Origin: Balanoglossus misakiensis
Taxonomy: Eukaryota > Hemichordata
Length of the DNA stretch: 64,000 nucleotides
NCBI GenBank assembly: GCA_040954595.2
Contig: CM082590.2
Coordinates: forward strand, 9,548,001-9,612,000
Reading direction: 5' to 3'
Under the pieces are notes generated by a model. That model searched no databases. It saw nothing but the letters and a program-made list of their open reading frames with translations, and was not told the DNA's origin. Below are positions 50,745 through 62,192 of the stretch, piece by piece; the stretch's first letter is position 1; the number at the start of each line of letters is the position of its first letter. Position numbers and translations under genes: made by a program.

Positions 50745-53635
50745 GAGTACACATCACGTCAATCAGCACATTAAAACAAAAATACACGTACACACAACTT
50801 TAACTTTTTGGACAAAGTCCTTTTAATAATACATTTTGTCTACAAACTGCTTCATACATGAAAGTTACAATGGTTTTTAAAAGCCCCATTTTAAGCAAGA
50901 TATATTTCTATTTCAGGGCAAAACTTCAGCCTCAAAGTATCACACTTAAGATGCTCAATCCATGGACATATAATGCAGAAGTATTGACAGAGTATTGTCT
51001 GAATGTCCTTGCGCAAGAACTGTGTGGGTCTTCAAGAAAGATTTCTAAGAAAATGAGCCCTGTCTGGGACACTCAAAAATTGTGTTGTATCAAGTCTGAC
51101 TCATCAGACTGCTGGTTTTATGTATTCTGAGATGCTTTGTTAGATTTCCTTTCAATTTGCATCTGTAGCCGCAGAATTCACATTGCCATGGTTTCTCGTC
51201 GGAGTGAATCAAGAGATGTTTCTCCATATTCGTCTTCGAGGAGAACTCGCGGCTGCAGAGCGGACACTTAAACTGGTTGGCTCTGGTGTGGATGTACAGA
51301 TGCTGTTGAAGCCTGAAGCGGTTGCGAAACTCTTTCCCGCATCGATCACATTGAGCTCCTTCGTTGTCGTGTACGACGCGAAGGTGATGTTTGAACGATT
51401 GGTAGATAGTGAACACTTTACTGCAGATCTCGCACGTGTACACGGTCGGGTTTTCTTCGTGTGAGGTCATGTGTTCCACCAGCTCGCAGTTGCGTCGAAA
51501 TTCCTTGTTGCAGTGTTTACAAATGTGCTGTTTTACGGTATGCCGATTCAGGATATGCACGCGCAGCCCTGCGTCGGTCAGCAGGGTCCGATCGCAAATT
51601 TTGCATTTGTACGTTTTTTCTTTTGTGTGAATGTTCAAGTGTGCGTCTAGCTGATCTTTCCAGTGGAATTTTCGACCGCAATGCGAACACTGGATCATCT
51701 TTTCCATATGTTCCCGTCTGTGCTTCACCAAACTGTCGTTGGTCTTAAAAACCGCTTCGCAGATTTGACACTTGTACCGATTCACGCCACTGTGAGCATT
51801 CATGTGAAGCCAGTGCTGCTTGCGATCAACGAATTCTTTTCCGCAAAGATGGCAAAAGTACAGAACCATCTTAGTCACATGATCGGACAGAAGATGCTGG
51901 TGCCACTCCTTGTAAAATAAAGTCACACCACAGAACCGACATTTTCGAATCTGACACGGGCCCTTCACGCGATGCACTTCGCAGTTTCGTTCCTTCTTAA
52001 ACGCAAATCCGCATTTCTCACAAATGTACGGCTTGCCCTCATTCCTGTCTTTCAGAATCAATTTGATTTTCTCCCTCCACGCTTCTAATTCTTCTTCATT
52101 GTTAGCTGTGCATTTTTGGCGAATTAATGTTCTTCGAACTTTCGCTTCATTCGCGGATTTCGCTGCATCTCTTCGTCGCTTCCGTGTCCTCTTCACTCTC
52201 TCTTTGTCATCTTTAGTTTTCACATCTCTTCCAGCTCGTGTTTTCCTCTCAAGCCCATCATCGCAGTCATCATTGTCCTTCTCTGCACTTTCGCTGCCCT
52301 CAGCACTTGACCTCTGACCCTGTGAACTTTGCACCGACTCTGCTTCGTTTTCTTTCTTCACTTCATCGTGCTCATCTCCACTACTTTCTTCTTCATCGTC
52401 AATGGCAAAACTGTCATCACTCCTTTTATCATCACTGTCTTCTCCATCCTCTTCCTCCTCCTCCTCCTCCACATCACCATCATCACTACCACCGCCATCA
52501 TCGTCACCATCATCACCACTTTCACCATCACCACCACCATCATCACAATTATCAGCATCTTTTAAACCCCCCTCATCATCTTTCCGAGCCCCAGCAATGG
52601 GAAAAGCAGTCTCTATTCCTGGTAACGGAGCCTTTTCCGGCTTTTCTTCCATCACCACTCTTGATTCCTGTAACCGTTCAACAGGATAAGAAAATCTCTC
52701 TTCTACACCGGGCCCATTCTTGTCTGCCCCTTCACTCCTATATCCTGAATACCCTGCATCCCCACTGTAAGTGAAGTTACCCATCAAATTAGCAGGCGGA
52801 CACCCCTCTCTGTAGTACACAGGTCTACTCATTTCCTTTCTGGCTGTCGACTGAGGATGTGGGTTGGTTGATGAGATGACATCCTTTTCTTTCACATCTA
52901 ATCCTCGCGATGGCTGTCTCACCAAGTTACTCGGTATATGAAAATCGTACGATCGACATTTCAGACCTGTAGTCTGGAATTCTCGGACAAAGTCTTGACT
53001 TCCCATGTACTGTGATGATATTCCGTCCTCGGAGATGATGACAAACGCACTGCATCCTAATTTCTCCATCAACTCTTGAGTCTGAAAGAAAAGATAAGAT
53101 GACTTCGAATTTGATCAAAACAGACGATCATAGTAGACATTGGAAATATACCCAGCCAAGTAAAGGAAGCAAACTGAATTTGAAGCTACCCTGGCTTGAC
53201 AGAGGGATGATACAGTCTGATTTGACATGCCAGCACTATTTATAATAAAGCCCCCCCCCCCCCCCCTGAGGGCCCCTCCCTAACACAGGCACTTATTATA
53301 GTCTCAGTGGTTTCTGTACACTTAATGACAACATCAAACTAACCTTCTCAAACACTTCATCCTTCAATCTAACCGACAGCCCGTCATCTGGCCCTGATGA
53401 CTGCATTTTCTCGACTTAAAAGAACAAAGCAAGCCAGGGTAGAGTTTGACCTTTTTGACCCTGCCCTTTTTCCTTTCTCTGTCGATAGCTGGCGCTCATG
53501 AGATTCGCGCCCTCAACGTTTGATATAAAATATGCCTCCTATCTTTTGTTTGATCTAAATTTGACCCCGTCTGGGCCCCACTACACTAGCCAGTAGTCCA
53601 ATCCATTTCTAGTCTTTTCCGAGCACAACTGCAAC
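50745..53635. repeat. Segmental tandem duplication, copy 1
   Basis: The sequence from about 50745 to 53635 is repeated at about 53793-56638. It covers 3' flank (GAAGTATTGACAGAGTATTG), the whole zinc-finger gene, its intron with the poly-C run, and upstream DNA to TCTTTTCCGAGCACAAC. Noncoding parts are nearly as similar as coding parts, so the event is recent. Confidence 0.9.
51090..53406 (-). CDS. C2H2 zinc-finger protein with novel N-terminal module (gene ZF-1)
   Basis: Two exons on minus: 53406-53344 (MQSSGPDDGLSVRLKDEVFEK, phase 0) and 53081-51090 (TGA), 684 aa. Layout: N-terminal module around TQELMEKLGCSAFVIISEDG (residues ~15-65); linker; acidic Asp/Glu/Gly/Ser-rich region (~200-260) coded partly by GAT/GGT repeats; a basic nuclear-localisation-like stretch (RVKRTRKRRRD); then 11 zinc fingers from about residue 365 to 675. 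Finger 1 is C2HC (ends GPC), the others C2H2. The last finger, CEFCGYRCKLKGNLTKHLRIH, is conserved across the cluster. The product is presumably a nuclear DNA-binding regulator with unknown targets. It is the tandem duplicate of ZF-2, and the single intron falls at the same place and phase in all four cluster genes. Confidence 0.9.
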
Positions 53636-53792
53636 ATCGTTGTCAAGGGGACGATTAACAAATTCAAGGCCTCGTTGTGTTGATATTTCTCAATAAAAGA
53701 CAGCGTTTGTTTACATGTTCAATATGGTCAACAAAAAAGTTTGTTAACAAGTATATTCCATGAAATTAAATGTAAAGAAATCAGACCTTTAC

Positions 53793-56638
53793 ATAAGAGT
53801 ACACATCATGCGACTCAGCAGAACAAAACAAAAATACACATACTCACAACTTTGACTTTTTGGACAAAGTCCTTTTAATAATTCTCTTTGTGTTTCAAAA
53901 TGCTTCATACATGAAAGTTGCAATGGTTTTTAAAAGCCTTGTTTTAAGCAAGATATATTTCTATTTCATGGCAAAACTTCAGCCTCAAAGCATCACACTT
54001 AAGATGCTCAATCCATGGACATATAATGCAGAAGTATTGACAGAGTATTGTCTGAATGTCCTTGTGCAAGAACTGTGAAACATTTCTAAGAAAATGAGCC
54101 CTGTCTGGGACACTCAAAAATTGTGTTGTATCAACAAGTCTGACTCATCAGACTAACTGGTTTTATGTATTCTAAGATGTTTGGTTAGATTTCCTTTCAA
54201 TTTGCATCTGTAGCCGCAGAATTCACATTGCCATGGTTTCTCGTCGGAGTGCATCAAGAGATGTTTCTTCATGTTTGTTTTGGACGAGAATTCACGGCTG
54301 CAGAGTGGACATTTCGACTGGTTGGCTCTGGTGTGGGTGTGCAGGTGCTGCTGAAGTTTGATTCGGTTGCGAAACTCTTTCCCGCATCGATCGCATTGAG
54401 CTCCTTCGGTGTTGTGTACGACGCGAAGGTGGTATTTGAACGATCGGTGGATAGTGAACACTTTACTGCAAATCTCGCATGTGTACACAGTCGGGTTTTC
54501 TTCGTGTGTGGTCATGTGTTCCACCAGCTCGCAGTTGCGTTGAAATTCCTTGTTGCAGTGTTTACAGATGTGCTGTTTTACAGTATGCATATTCAGGATA
54601 TGCATGCGCAGATTTGCGTCTGTCAGCAGGGTCCGATCGCAAATTTTGCATTTGTACAATTTTTCTTTAGTGTGGACGTTCATGTGTGCGTCTAGCTGAT
54701 TCTTCGTGTGGAACTTTCGATCGCAGTGCGAACATTGAATCGTCTTTTCTGTATGTTCCCGTCTATGCTTCACCAAACTGTCGTTCCTCTTAAAAACCGC
54801 TTTGCAGATTTGACACTGATTCACTCCACTGTGCGCTTTCATGTGATGCCAGCGCTCTTTGCGTTCCAGAAATTCTTTTCCACACAGATGGCAAAAGTAC
54901 AGAAACATCTTAGTCACGTGATCGGAAAGCAGATGCTGGTGCATCTCCTTGTAAAACAAAGTCACACCACAGAACTGACATTTTCGAATCTGACACGGGC
55001 CCTTCATGCGATGTATTTCGCAGTGCTGTTCTTTCTTAAATGCAAATCCGCATTTCTCACAAACGTACGGCTTGCCCTCATTCCTCTCTTCCAGAATCAA
55101 TTTGATTTTCTCCCTCCAAGCTGCTAATTCTTCTTCGTTGTTAGCTGTGCATTTTCGGTGAATTAATGTTCTTCGAACTTTCGCTTCTTTCGCGGATTTC
55201 GCTGCATCTCTTCGTCGCTTCCGTGTTCTCTTCACTCTCTCTTTGTCATCTTTAGTTTTCACATCTCTTCCACCTCGAGTTTTCCTCTCAAGCCCGTCAT
55301 CGCAGTCATCATTGTCCTTCTCTGCAGTTTCGCTGCCCTCAGCACTTGACCTCTGACCCTGTGACCCTCGCACCAACTCTGCTTTGTTTTCTTTCTTCAC
55401 GTCATCGCGCTCATCTCCACTACTTTCTTCTTCATCGTCACTGGCGAAACTTTCATCACTCCTTTTATCATCACTGTCTTCTCCATCTTTTTCCTCTTCC
55501 TCCTTCACGTCACCATCATCACTACCACTGCCATCATCGTCACCATCATCACCACTTTCACCATCACCACCACCATCATCACAATTATCAGCATCTTTTA
55601 AACCCTCCTCATCATCTTTCCGAGCCCCAACAACGGGAAAAGCAGTCTCTATTCCTGGTAACTGTGCCTTTTCCGGCTTTTCTTCCATCACCACTCTTGA
55701 TTCCTTTAACTCTTCTACAGGATAAGAAAATCTCTCTTCTACACCGGGCCCATTCTTCTCTGCCCCCTCAGTGAAGTTACCCATCAAATTGGCAGGCGGA
55801 CACCCCTCTCTGTAGTACACAGGTCTTCTCATTTCCTTTCTGGCTGTCGACTGAGGATGCGGGTTGGTTGATGAGATGACATCCTTTTCTTTCACATCTA
55901 ATCCTCGCGATGGCTGTTTCACCAAATTACTCTGTATATGAAAATTGTACGATCGACGTTTAAGACCTGTAGTCTGGAATTCTCGGACGAAGTCTTGACT
56001 TCCCATGTACTGTGATGATATTCCGTCCTCAGAGATGATGACAAACGCACTGCATCCTAGTTTCTCCATCAGCTCTTGAGTCTGAAAGAAAAGATAAGAT
56101 GACTTCGAATTTGATCAAAACAGACAATCAAAGTAGACATTGATAATATACCCAGCCAAGTAAAGGAAGCAAACTGAATTTGAAGCTACCCTGGCTTGAC
56201 AGAGGGATGATGCAGTCTGATTTGACATGCCAGCACTATATATAATAAAGCCCTCCCCCCCCCCCCCCCCTGAGGGCCCCTCCCAACCGCGACGGGCACT
56301 TATTATAGTCTCAGTGGTTTCTGTACACTTAATGACAACATCAAACTAACCTTCTCAAACACTGCATCCTTCAATCTAACCGACAGCCCGTTATCTGGCC
56401 CTGATGACTGCATTTCCCGACTTTAAAAGAACAAAGCAAGCCAGGGTTAGAGTTTGACCTTTTTGACATTGCCCTTTTCCCTTTCTCTGTCGATAGATGG
56501 CGCTCATGAGATTCGCGCCCTCGACGTTTGATATAAAATGTGCCTCCTATCTTTTGTTTGATCTAAATTTGACCCCGTCTGGGCCCCACTACACTAGCCA
56601 GTAGTCCTATCCATTTCTAGTCTTTTCCGAGCACAACA
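53793..56638. repeat. Segmental tandem duplication, copy 2
   Basis: Partner of about 50745-53635. Its upstream end stops within the start region of the plus-strand gene ZF-3 (CCGAGCACAACAGCAAACAT just before the ATG at 56648). Confidence 0.9.
54153..56413 (-). CDS. C2H2 zinc-finger protein (gene ZF-2), tandem paralogue of ZF-1
   Basis: Two exons on minus: 56413-56351 (MQSSGPDNGLSVRLKDAVFEK) and 56081-54153 (TAG), 663 aa. Architecture is the same as ZF-1: N-terminal ELMEKLGC module, acidic region, basic stretch and 11 fingers. Differences from ZF-1 include a short in-frame deletion in the linker (after NLMGNFT), shortening of the finger 3-4 linker and an earlier stop. Substitutions occur within the recognition helices, for example finger 3 DRKQHWLH to ERKERWHH, finger 5 HWKDQLDAH to HTKNQLDAH and finger 8 TIYQSFKHH to TIHRSFKYH. 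The reading frame is intact. Confidence 0.9.
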
Positions 56639-56647
56639 GCAAACATA
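56414..56647. promoter_or_regulatory. Short bidirectional promoter region between ZF-2 (-) and ZF-3 (+)
   Basis: Only 234 bp separate the two divergent start codons, so both promoters must lie here (5' UTRs included). No TATA box is obvious. The segment contains TTTGACCTTTTTGACATTGC and GATAGATGGCGCTCATGAG. Most of it is duplicated upstream of ZF-1 at about 53407-53635, where there is no gene on the other side. Confidence 0.6.
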
Positions 56648-59189
56648 ATGGCTGAACAGAATTCGGAAGCTACTACGTTATCAAGAAGTGACTTAATAGA
56701 GGCATTTTTCGACAGGGTAGGTGACAGACACTGTACTTTGATTTGAATGACAAAAGACCCTGGCCATTTTCTTAACCAGCGCGTCGATCACAGACGATTA
56801 ACGGTCGCGCGGTCACAAAACATAGAATATCCATTGTGTTATATATTTACAGTGTATATTAAATCAGAATGTCACTGGCAGACTGAATAATCACCAAAGA
56901 GATCACTGACGTTCGATATATTAGTTGATGATGATGCTGACCAGTGGCTCTGTTTCAATGTAATCCATTTCATATTGTACACACCCCATTGTAGATTTCA
57001 AGCGCGTCGACTCGAGCGCGTCTGATCTTTATAATGATAAACACATGTGCATTTCTGCATTGCAAGAATGTGTCGATTTCATGGCGATATGTCCTGTGCA
57101 GATAGGATTTTTGGCCTTTTTTGGCAACAAGAGCTTTCTTCATAAAGTTATTATGGCATAGCTGTAATACTGCTGTTATAACAAGTATTTAGTGATTCTT
57201 ATTCCTGTATTTCATGTTTTCCAGGGTCAGGAATTGATGGAAAAGCTTGGATGCCGGATGTTCCTCCTTGTATCAGAAGACGGAATGCAGTCGGAATACA
57301 TGGGAAGTGAGGATTTCTTGAGGGAGTTCTACTCTTGTGGATTGAAAGTGAAACCACAAGACGTTCCCAGAAAGAGTGTGAAGCGAGCGAGGCAACCAGC
57401 GGTTTGGATCCATCCAAGCGACGGGGGAAGATATGATCAAGAAATTCTCTACAGCAGTGGACAAAATACAACACCACATTCATTATTAGTGCCACAGTCT
57501 ATTGAAACTGGACAGGCAGTTTCTATGAATCCTGAGAATGGCACAAGAACAAGTAGCTCCTTTGGAACCAGAGTAGGTAAAAGTCAATCGGGTGATAACT
57601 GCGACCAACAGGCTCTGATTGGAAGTGATGGCAACTGGCAACATCAAAAGATATTTTTGCGGCAAAGACGTTATTGTAACCAGTTGGAAATCCAGCGTCG
57701 GACTTTAAGTATGGAGAATCCTGTTGCTGCAAGTAATGAAGGGAGCAGTGATTTTAAGTCATCGTCTGCTGAACACCGCACATTAGAATCAGATGATGGA
57801 GATGACGCTGAGTTGCCAGGCAACCAAAATGGTGATGGTGAAGAAGTTGCCATGGGTAGTTGTGAGGGGCTGGGCGGTATAGCAGCAAGGATGGAGGAGA
57901 GAAATTATGAAATGAAAGATGGAGACCGTGATACTGATATGGCTGGCTTTGAGATTAGGCAAGTTACTGATGAGTTGCCAGGCAACCAAAATGATGAGTT
58001 TGACAATAGAACGCTTGCACAAGTGAAATATCCGATTTTTGTGAAACGTGGGAAAAGGATGTACTCAGAGAAAGAGGACGAGACAATAGACGTTGCAAAA
58101 AAGAGAAATCTTGCAAAGCGTAAAACCCAAAAATTCAATTCTGAAGAGGAGGTTGACAACCACCGAGAAAAGCTGAGAAGTTTATTCCAGGAATTCAATG
58201 AAAGTGAACAGTATGTGTGCGGGAAGTGTGGCAGATCATTCAAGCAAGTCCACGGCTTGGAGATCCATCAGGTAAAAGGGCTGTGCTCGGAATGCAAGTG
58301 TCAGTTTTGTGGGAAGAGTTTCCCGGTGAAGGAGTGGCAGGAACATTTGCTGAAGGAACACGCGGAGAAGATGCTGATCTATGACTGTCATCTGTGCGGG
58401 AAACAGTTTGTGCATCGCTCGAAGCACTACCACCACGTGCAGAACCACGACGTTGACCAACGCCCCCACACATGCGGTGTGTGCGGAGCAACATTCAAAT
58501 GGCACTACTCATTGACGAAGCATTTGCAGAAACATCAAGGCGTAACGGTGAAGTGTCAGTTCTGCGATTACGAGGCTGTCACGCAAAGCGATCTGAAGAA
58601 ACACGAAAAAAAGCACACCGATGACAAATACGATTGCAAGTATTGTGGGAAGAGTTTAACCAGCGAGCCTAGCTTACACAGACACATTGAACGCTACCAC
58701 GTCAAATCAAAGTATAAATGCAACATTTGTGAGAAGCAGTTTTCCATGCAACCTGAGCTGCGCGCACACATGCTGCGACGCCACCAAGAGAACCCGGAAC
58801 TTCACAAATGCGAGAAATGCGACAAAGGTTTCTTGACCGCGATTCTTCTCAAAGCGCACGTGCGTGTGATCCACAGCGAAAATCCCGTTCAATGCGAAAT
58901 CTGCGGCAAAAAATTCAAACACATCTCCAAGTTGAAGGTGCACATGCCCATCCACTTCAAATCCGAGTTCCAGAACCACCAGTGCGACCTTTGCCCTCGG
59001 AAGTTCCTGTCCCGGCCGCAGCTCAACGTTCACGTGCGATCGGTGCACTCGGACGAAAGACCGTTCAAATGCGAGAAGTGCAATTACTCCTGTAAACTGA
59101 AGGGGAATCTGACGAAACATATGAAGACACACAAAGCATCATCTGAACCTGCAGCTGAACCTGTGGCTGACAAAGGAAGCCTTCCATAA
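56648..59189 (+). CDS. C2H2 zinc-finger protein (gene ZF-3)
   Basis: Two exons: 56648-56716 (MAEQNSEATTLSRSDLIEAF ..DR) and 57225-59189 (TAA), 677 aa, intron phase 0. The N-terminal module is GQELMEKLGCRMFLLVSEDG followed by YMGSEDFLREF. The middle is less acidic than in ZF-1/2 and contains a repeated ELPGNQN motif. Eleven fingers follow, the first C2HC (ending GLC) and the last CEKCNYSCKLKGNLTKHMKTH. AATAAA at 59337-59342 is the likely polyadenylation signal. Presumably a nuclear DNA-binding protein; clearly paralogous to ZF-1/2 but older. Confidence 0.9.
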
Positions 59190-59963
59190 TTAAAACAAAA
59201 CTGACACTGTATAGTATTATCACTGAAGTACCTAAGATGCTTAGTTCATGTTGTTTATACTTGGCTGCTTGGGGTTGTTTCCTTTGACCAAAATTATTAT
59301 TGCCTCATGTATGCACATTAAAGTAATCTTCTACTGAATAAAGACATTACCTTTTGCTTAAATAAACTTGCTGTGTTTCCATTTGTTTTGATGCATCATT
59401 CCATTCCTTTCATATTTCAATATCTTGCCAGCTGCCCAGTAATGGTGAAAAAGTCAACAGAAAGTTCTGCTTTTCATAATTTTTTCTTCTTCTGATGTTC
59501 AATAAATTGCGCCATCTTGCTCGAACAGTTGATCGAGAAATAAACTCGTAACGGAGACGATGTCAGTACCAAATAATCACGGTTTCAGTGAAAAACCCAC
59601 ACGCCATTGACTGTACACACTCGTTCGCCGAGTTCACTGTGGTGACCCAGGTTGACCTTTAAGAGCAGGTCAAAGTTCAAATAATTACATATCCTTCTCG
59701 ATTGATTAATACACATCTATATATAACACCTATGGCTTTAGTTAAGCCACAGGGGCCCCCTGGCTAAGCCAAGACTTGTCAGCTCGTCGACAGCCTTACA
59801 AACATCATTGAAAAGATCAAAATGTCTTTCTTTTGGTGAATGTGACATTTCGCCGACGAGGGCGTGATTTTGAGGTCAAAGTTGAAACCATAGAAAACTA
59901 CGAGCGCTTGTTGACATCTGGGAAAACTCATCCTTTTACAACAACCTGAGCTTTCCTGGTACA
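59190..59963. promoter_or_regulatory. ZF-3/ZF-4 intergenic region with DR1 element
   Basis: Holds the ZF-3 polyadenylation signals (AATAAA at 59337 and 59361). At 59667-59679 AGGTCAAAGTTCA is a perfect-spaced DR1, and a second, weaker AGGTCAAAGTTGA lies near 59872-59884. CGCCGACGAGGGCG near 59851 is shared with the XYLB/ZF-1 intergenic region (CCGACGAGGGCG near 50600). Confidence 0.45.
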
Positions 59964-60774
59964 ATGGATGGCATATCGAAGTTAGCAAAACCAACCTGGC
60001 CTTTGCCTTCAAATGGTTTGGATAATCAGCTTTTGGGAAAACAACTCAAAGACAGTTTATTTGCTACGGTGAGTGAGTGATTTCCTCGGGTGGACAAAGT
60101 TAGGTAGAGATCCATATTCTCTTGATAGCAGAGACCTCCGCTTTGGAAGACTAATTTCTATCCAGATCGGAGCCCAGATTCCCTGTGTGGGACTCGCGGT
60201 CTCTTTGACGGAACAGTCAAATGTGAAAATCGAAGGTTGTTGTTGTTGTCGTCGTCGTGGCAGTGGTGATTTCCACCAAAATTATTGACCCAAACACAAT
60301 AACTTCTTTTACAGTGCCGGGAATTGATGGATAAGGTCGGCTGCAATGTCTTCGTGATCATCTCCGAAGACGGAATATCATCTGAATTTTTTGGAAGTCA
60401 AGACTTTGTTAGGGAATTCAAAGGAAGAGGATTGACTATGACTCCATGTGATGTGGAAATAAACCCTGTTACTGGTGTTTCCGGGAAAGGACCAGGAATG
60501 TCTAAATCGTCTCATGCTGGAAGCAGTCTAACTAAGGAAACAGCTGTACCCTCTGAAAGACAACGTGAACATTTGACTGGGAGAATATTACAGGTGGAAG
60601 AAACTGATGTTGAGATGGAGACAACTTTGGAAGATCGTTTGCAAGCAGGTGAGATATCAGATGGTAAACATGATGATGTTGATGATGATTATTTTGATGG
60701 TGATGGTGGTGATGACGATAGTGGTGATGATGGAAATGATGACGACTATGATGAAGAAGAAGATAGTGATGATG

Positions 60775-60863
<89 letters not shown>

Positions 60864-62135
60864 ATTGATGATGGTAACTTCAACAAGGACAATGGTTCAA
60901 ACCATATGGAAGATCATAGACAATTGGAGGAGAGACTACACCAAACAAACAACTCGGGAGAAGTGAGCAGTGCTTATGGAGAGGCTGATTCACTCCCACA
61001 AATAAATAACCATGGAAACAGTGATGTGTCTGATGGTGATGCAGGAGAACACTGTGATGTTGCCATTGGCGACAAAAATCTCCACAAGCAGTCTCACCAG
61101 CACAATTTGCAGATGAATGTTTTGCCTGGCAGTATTTCCAACAACTTTGGAGCTGCAGATAGCGATGATGCAAAGAGAAGGAAAATACACAGGGAGAAGG
61201 TCAGAGAAGCGGCCATCATTATACAGAGAAATAAACCTTTCATTTGCGAGAAATGCGGTTACGGGTATCAGCTGAAACGAGGCTTGGATTTCCACATAGC
61301 GAGCGGTGTTTGTAGGAAGAGAACTTGCCGATACTGCAAAGTCGACGTGATATTCAAAGACTGGACTGACCACGTGGCTGATGAACATGCGCATAAGATT
61401 AAACTTTTACCTTGTCGCCGTTGTGATAAAATTTTTATAGAACGGCACGAAAGACTCCATCATATGAAAACAGAACACCAGTCTGAGATGATCTTCCCGC
61501 AGAAAATTACTGATGAAAAGAGTCGCAGAAAAAAAGCCTTCAAGTGTCGTTTTTGTGCGCGCTCTTATGCAAAAGAATCCACGACAGCTAGACACGAAGA
61601 AAAACACATCGCCACGAGAAGGGATTCGAATACGTGTCAGTTATGCGGTAAAGAATTCAAAGGCAGGTCGATTTTCATGCGACATGTTGAAGATGTTCAT
61701 TCCAAACATCATTTTCCGTGCACCGAATGCGACAAAAAGTACAGAACCAAGCTGGAATTGGATAAACACATGGAGAACCATGGTAAACTATTCAGAACAT
61801 ATACCTGTACATTATGCAGCGAAACGTTCAATACGAATAATGAATATGCCCGACATCGTAAATATTTCTGTAGAAAAATCTCACGAGTTCCATTCATCTG
61901 TGAGATATGTGGCAAGAGTTTTTCCAGAAAGTATTATTTGACGTCTCATCTCAAGCAACACGAGAAACCTCGTCACAAGTGTGACCACTGCCCTCGTGTG
62001 TTTAATCTGAAATCAACACTGACAACGCATATTCGGTCCGCGCACAGCGACGAACGACCCTGGCAGTGTGACAAATGTGGCTACCGATGCAAACTACGAG
62101 AGAATCTTCAAAAGCATTTGAAAATTCACAAATAA
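59964..62135 (+). CDS. C2H2 zinc-finger protein (gene ZF-4) with poly-aspartate tract
   Basis: Two exons: 59964-60068 (MDGISKLAKPTWPLPSNGL ... FAT) and 60315-62135 (TAA), 641 aa, intron phase 0. The N-terminal module reads CRELMDKVGCNVFVIISEDG then EFFGSQDFVREFKGRGL. An extremely acidic region with a long Asp run is coded by (GAT)n. The C-terminal half has 10 fingers: finger 1 is C2HC (ends GVC), the seventh ends in Cys instead of His (YARHRKYFC), and the last is CDKCGYRCKLRENLQKHLKIH. It is the most diverged member of the cluster. AATAAA at 62187-62192 is the likely polyadenylation signal. Confidence 0.9.
60768..60861 (+). repeat. Coding (GAT)n microsatellite (poly-Asp) in ZF-4
   Basis: About 31 consecutive codons, nearly all GAT with one GGT, translated in frame as aspartate. 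It is the same trinucleotide that fills introns of the DCST-like gene, ORC4 and XYLB. Confidence 0.95.
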
Positions 62136-62192
62136 TCTCACTTATGTAGATTGTTAGAAAAATGACTGAATGAAATATTTCATCCAAATAAA

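Noticed and set aside
52238-52774. Plus-strand open frame rich in His/Pro/Ser opposite ZF-1
   Set aside because: Antisense shadow of the acidic GAT-rich coding region of ZF-1; the same occurs opposite ZF-2.
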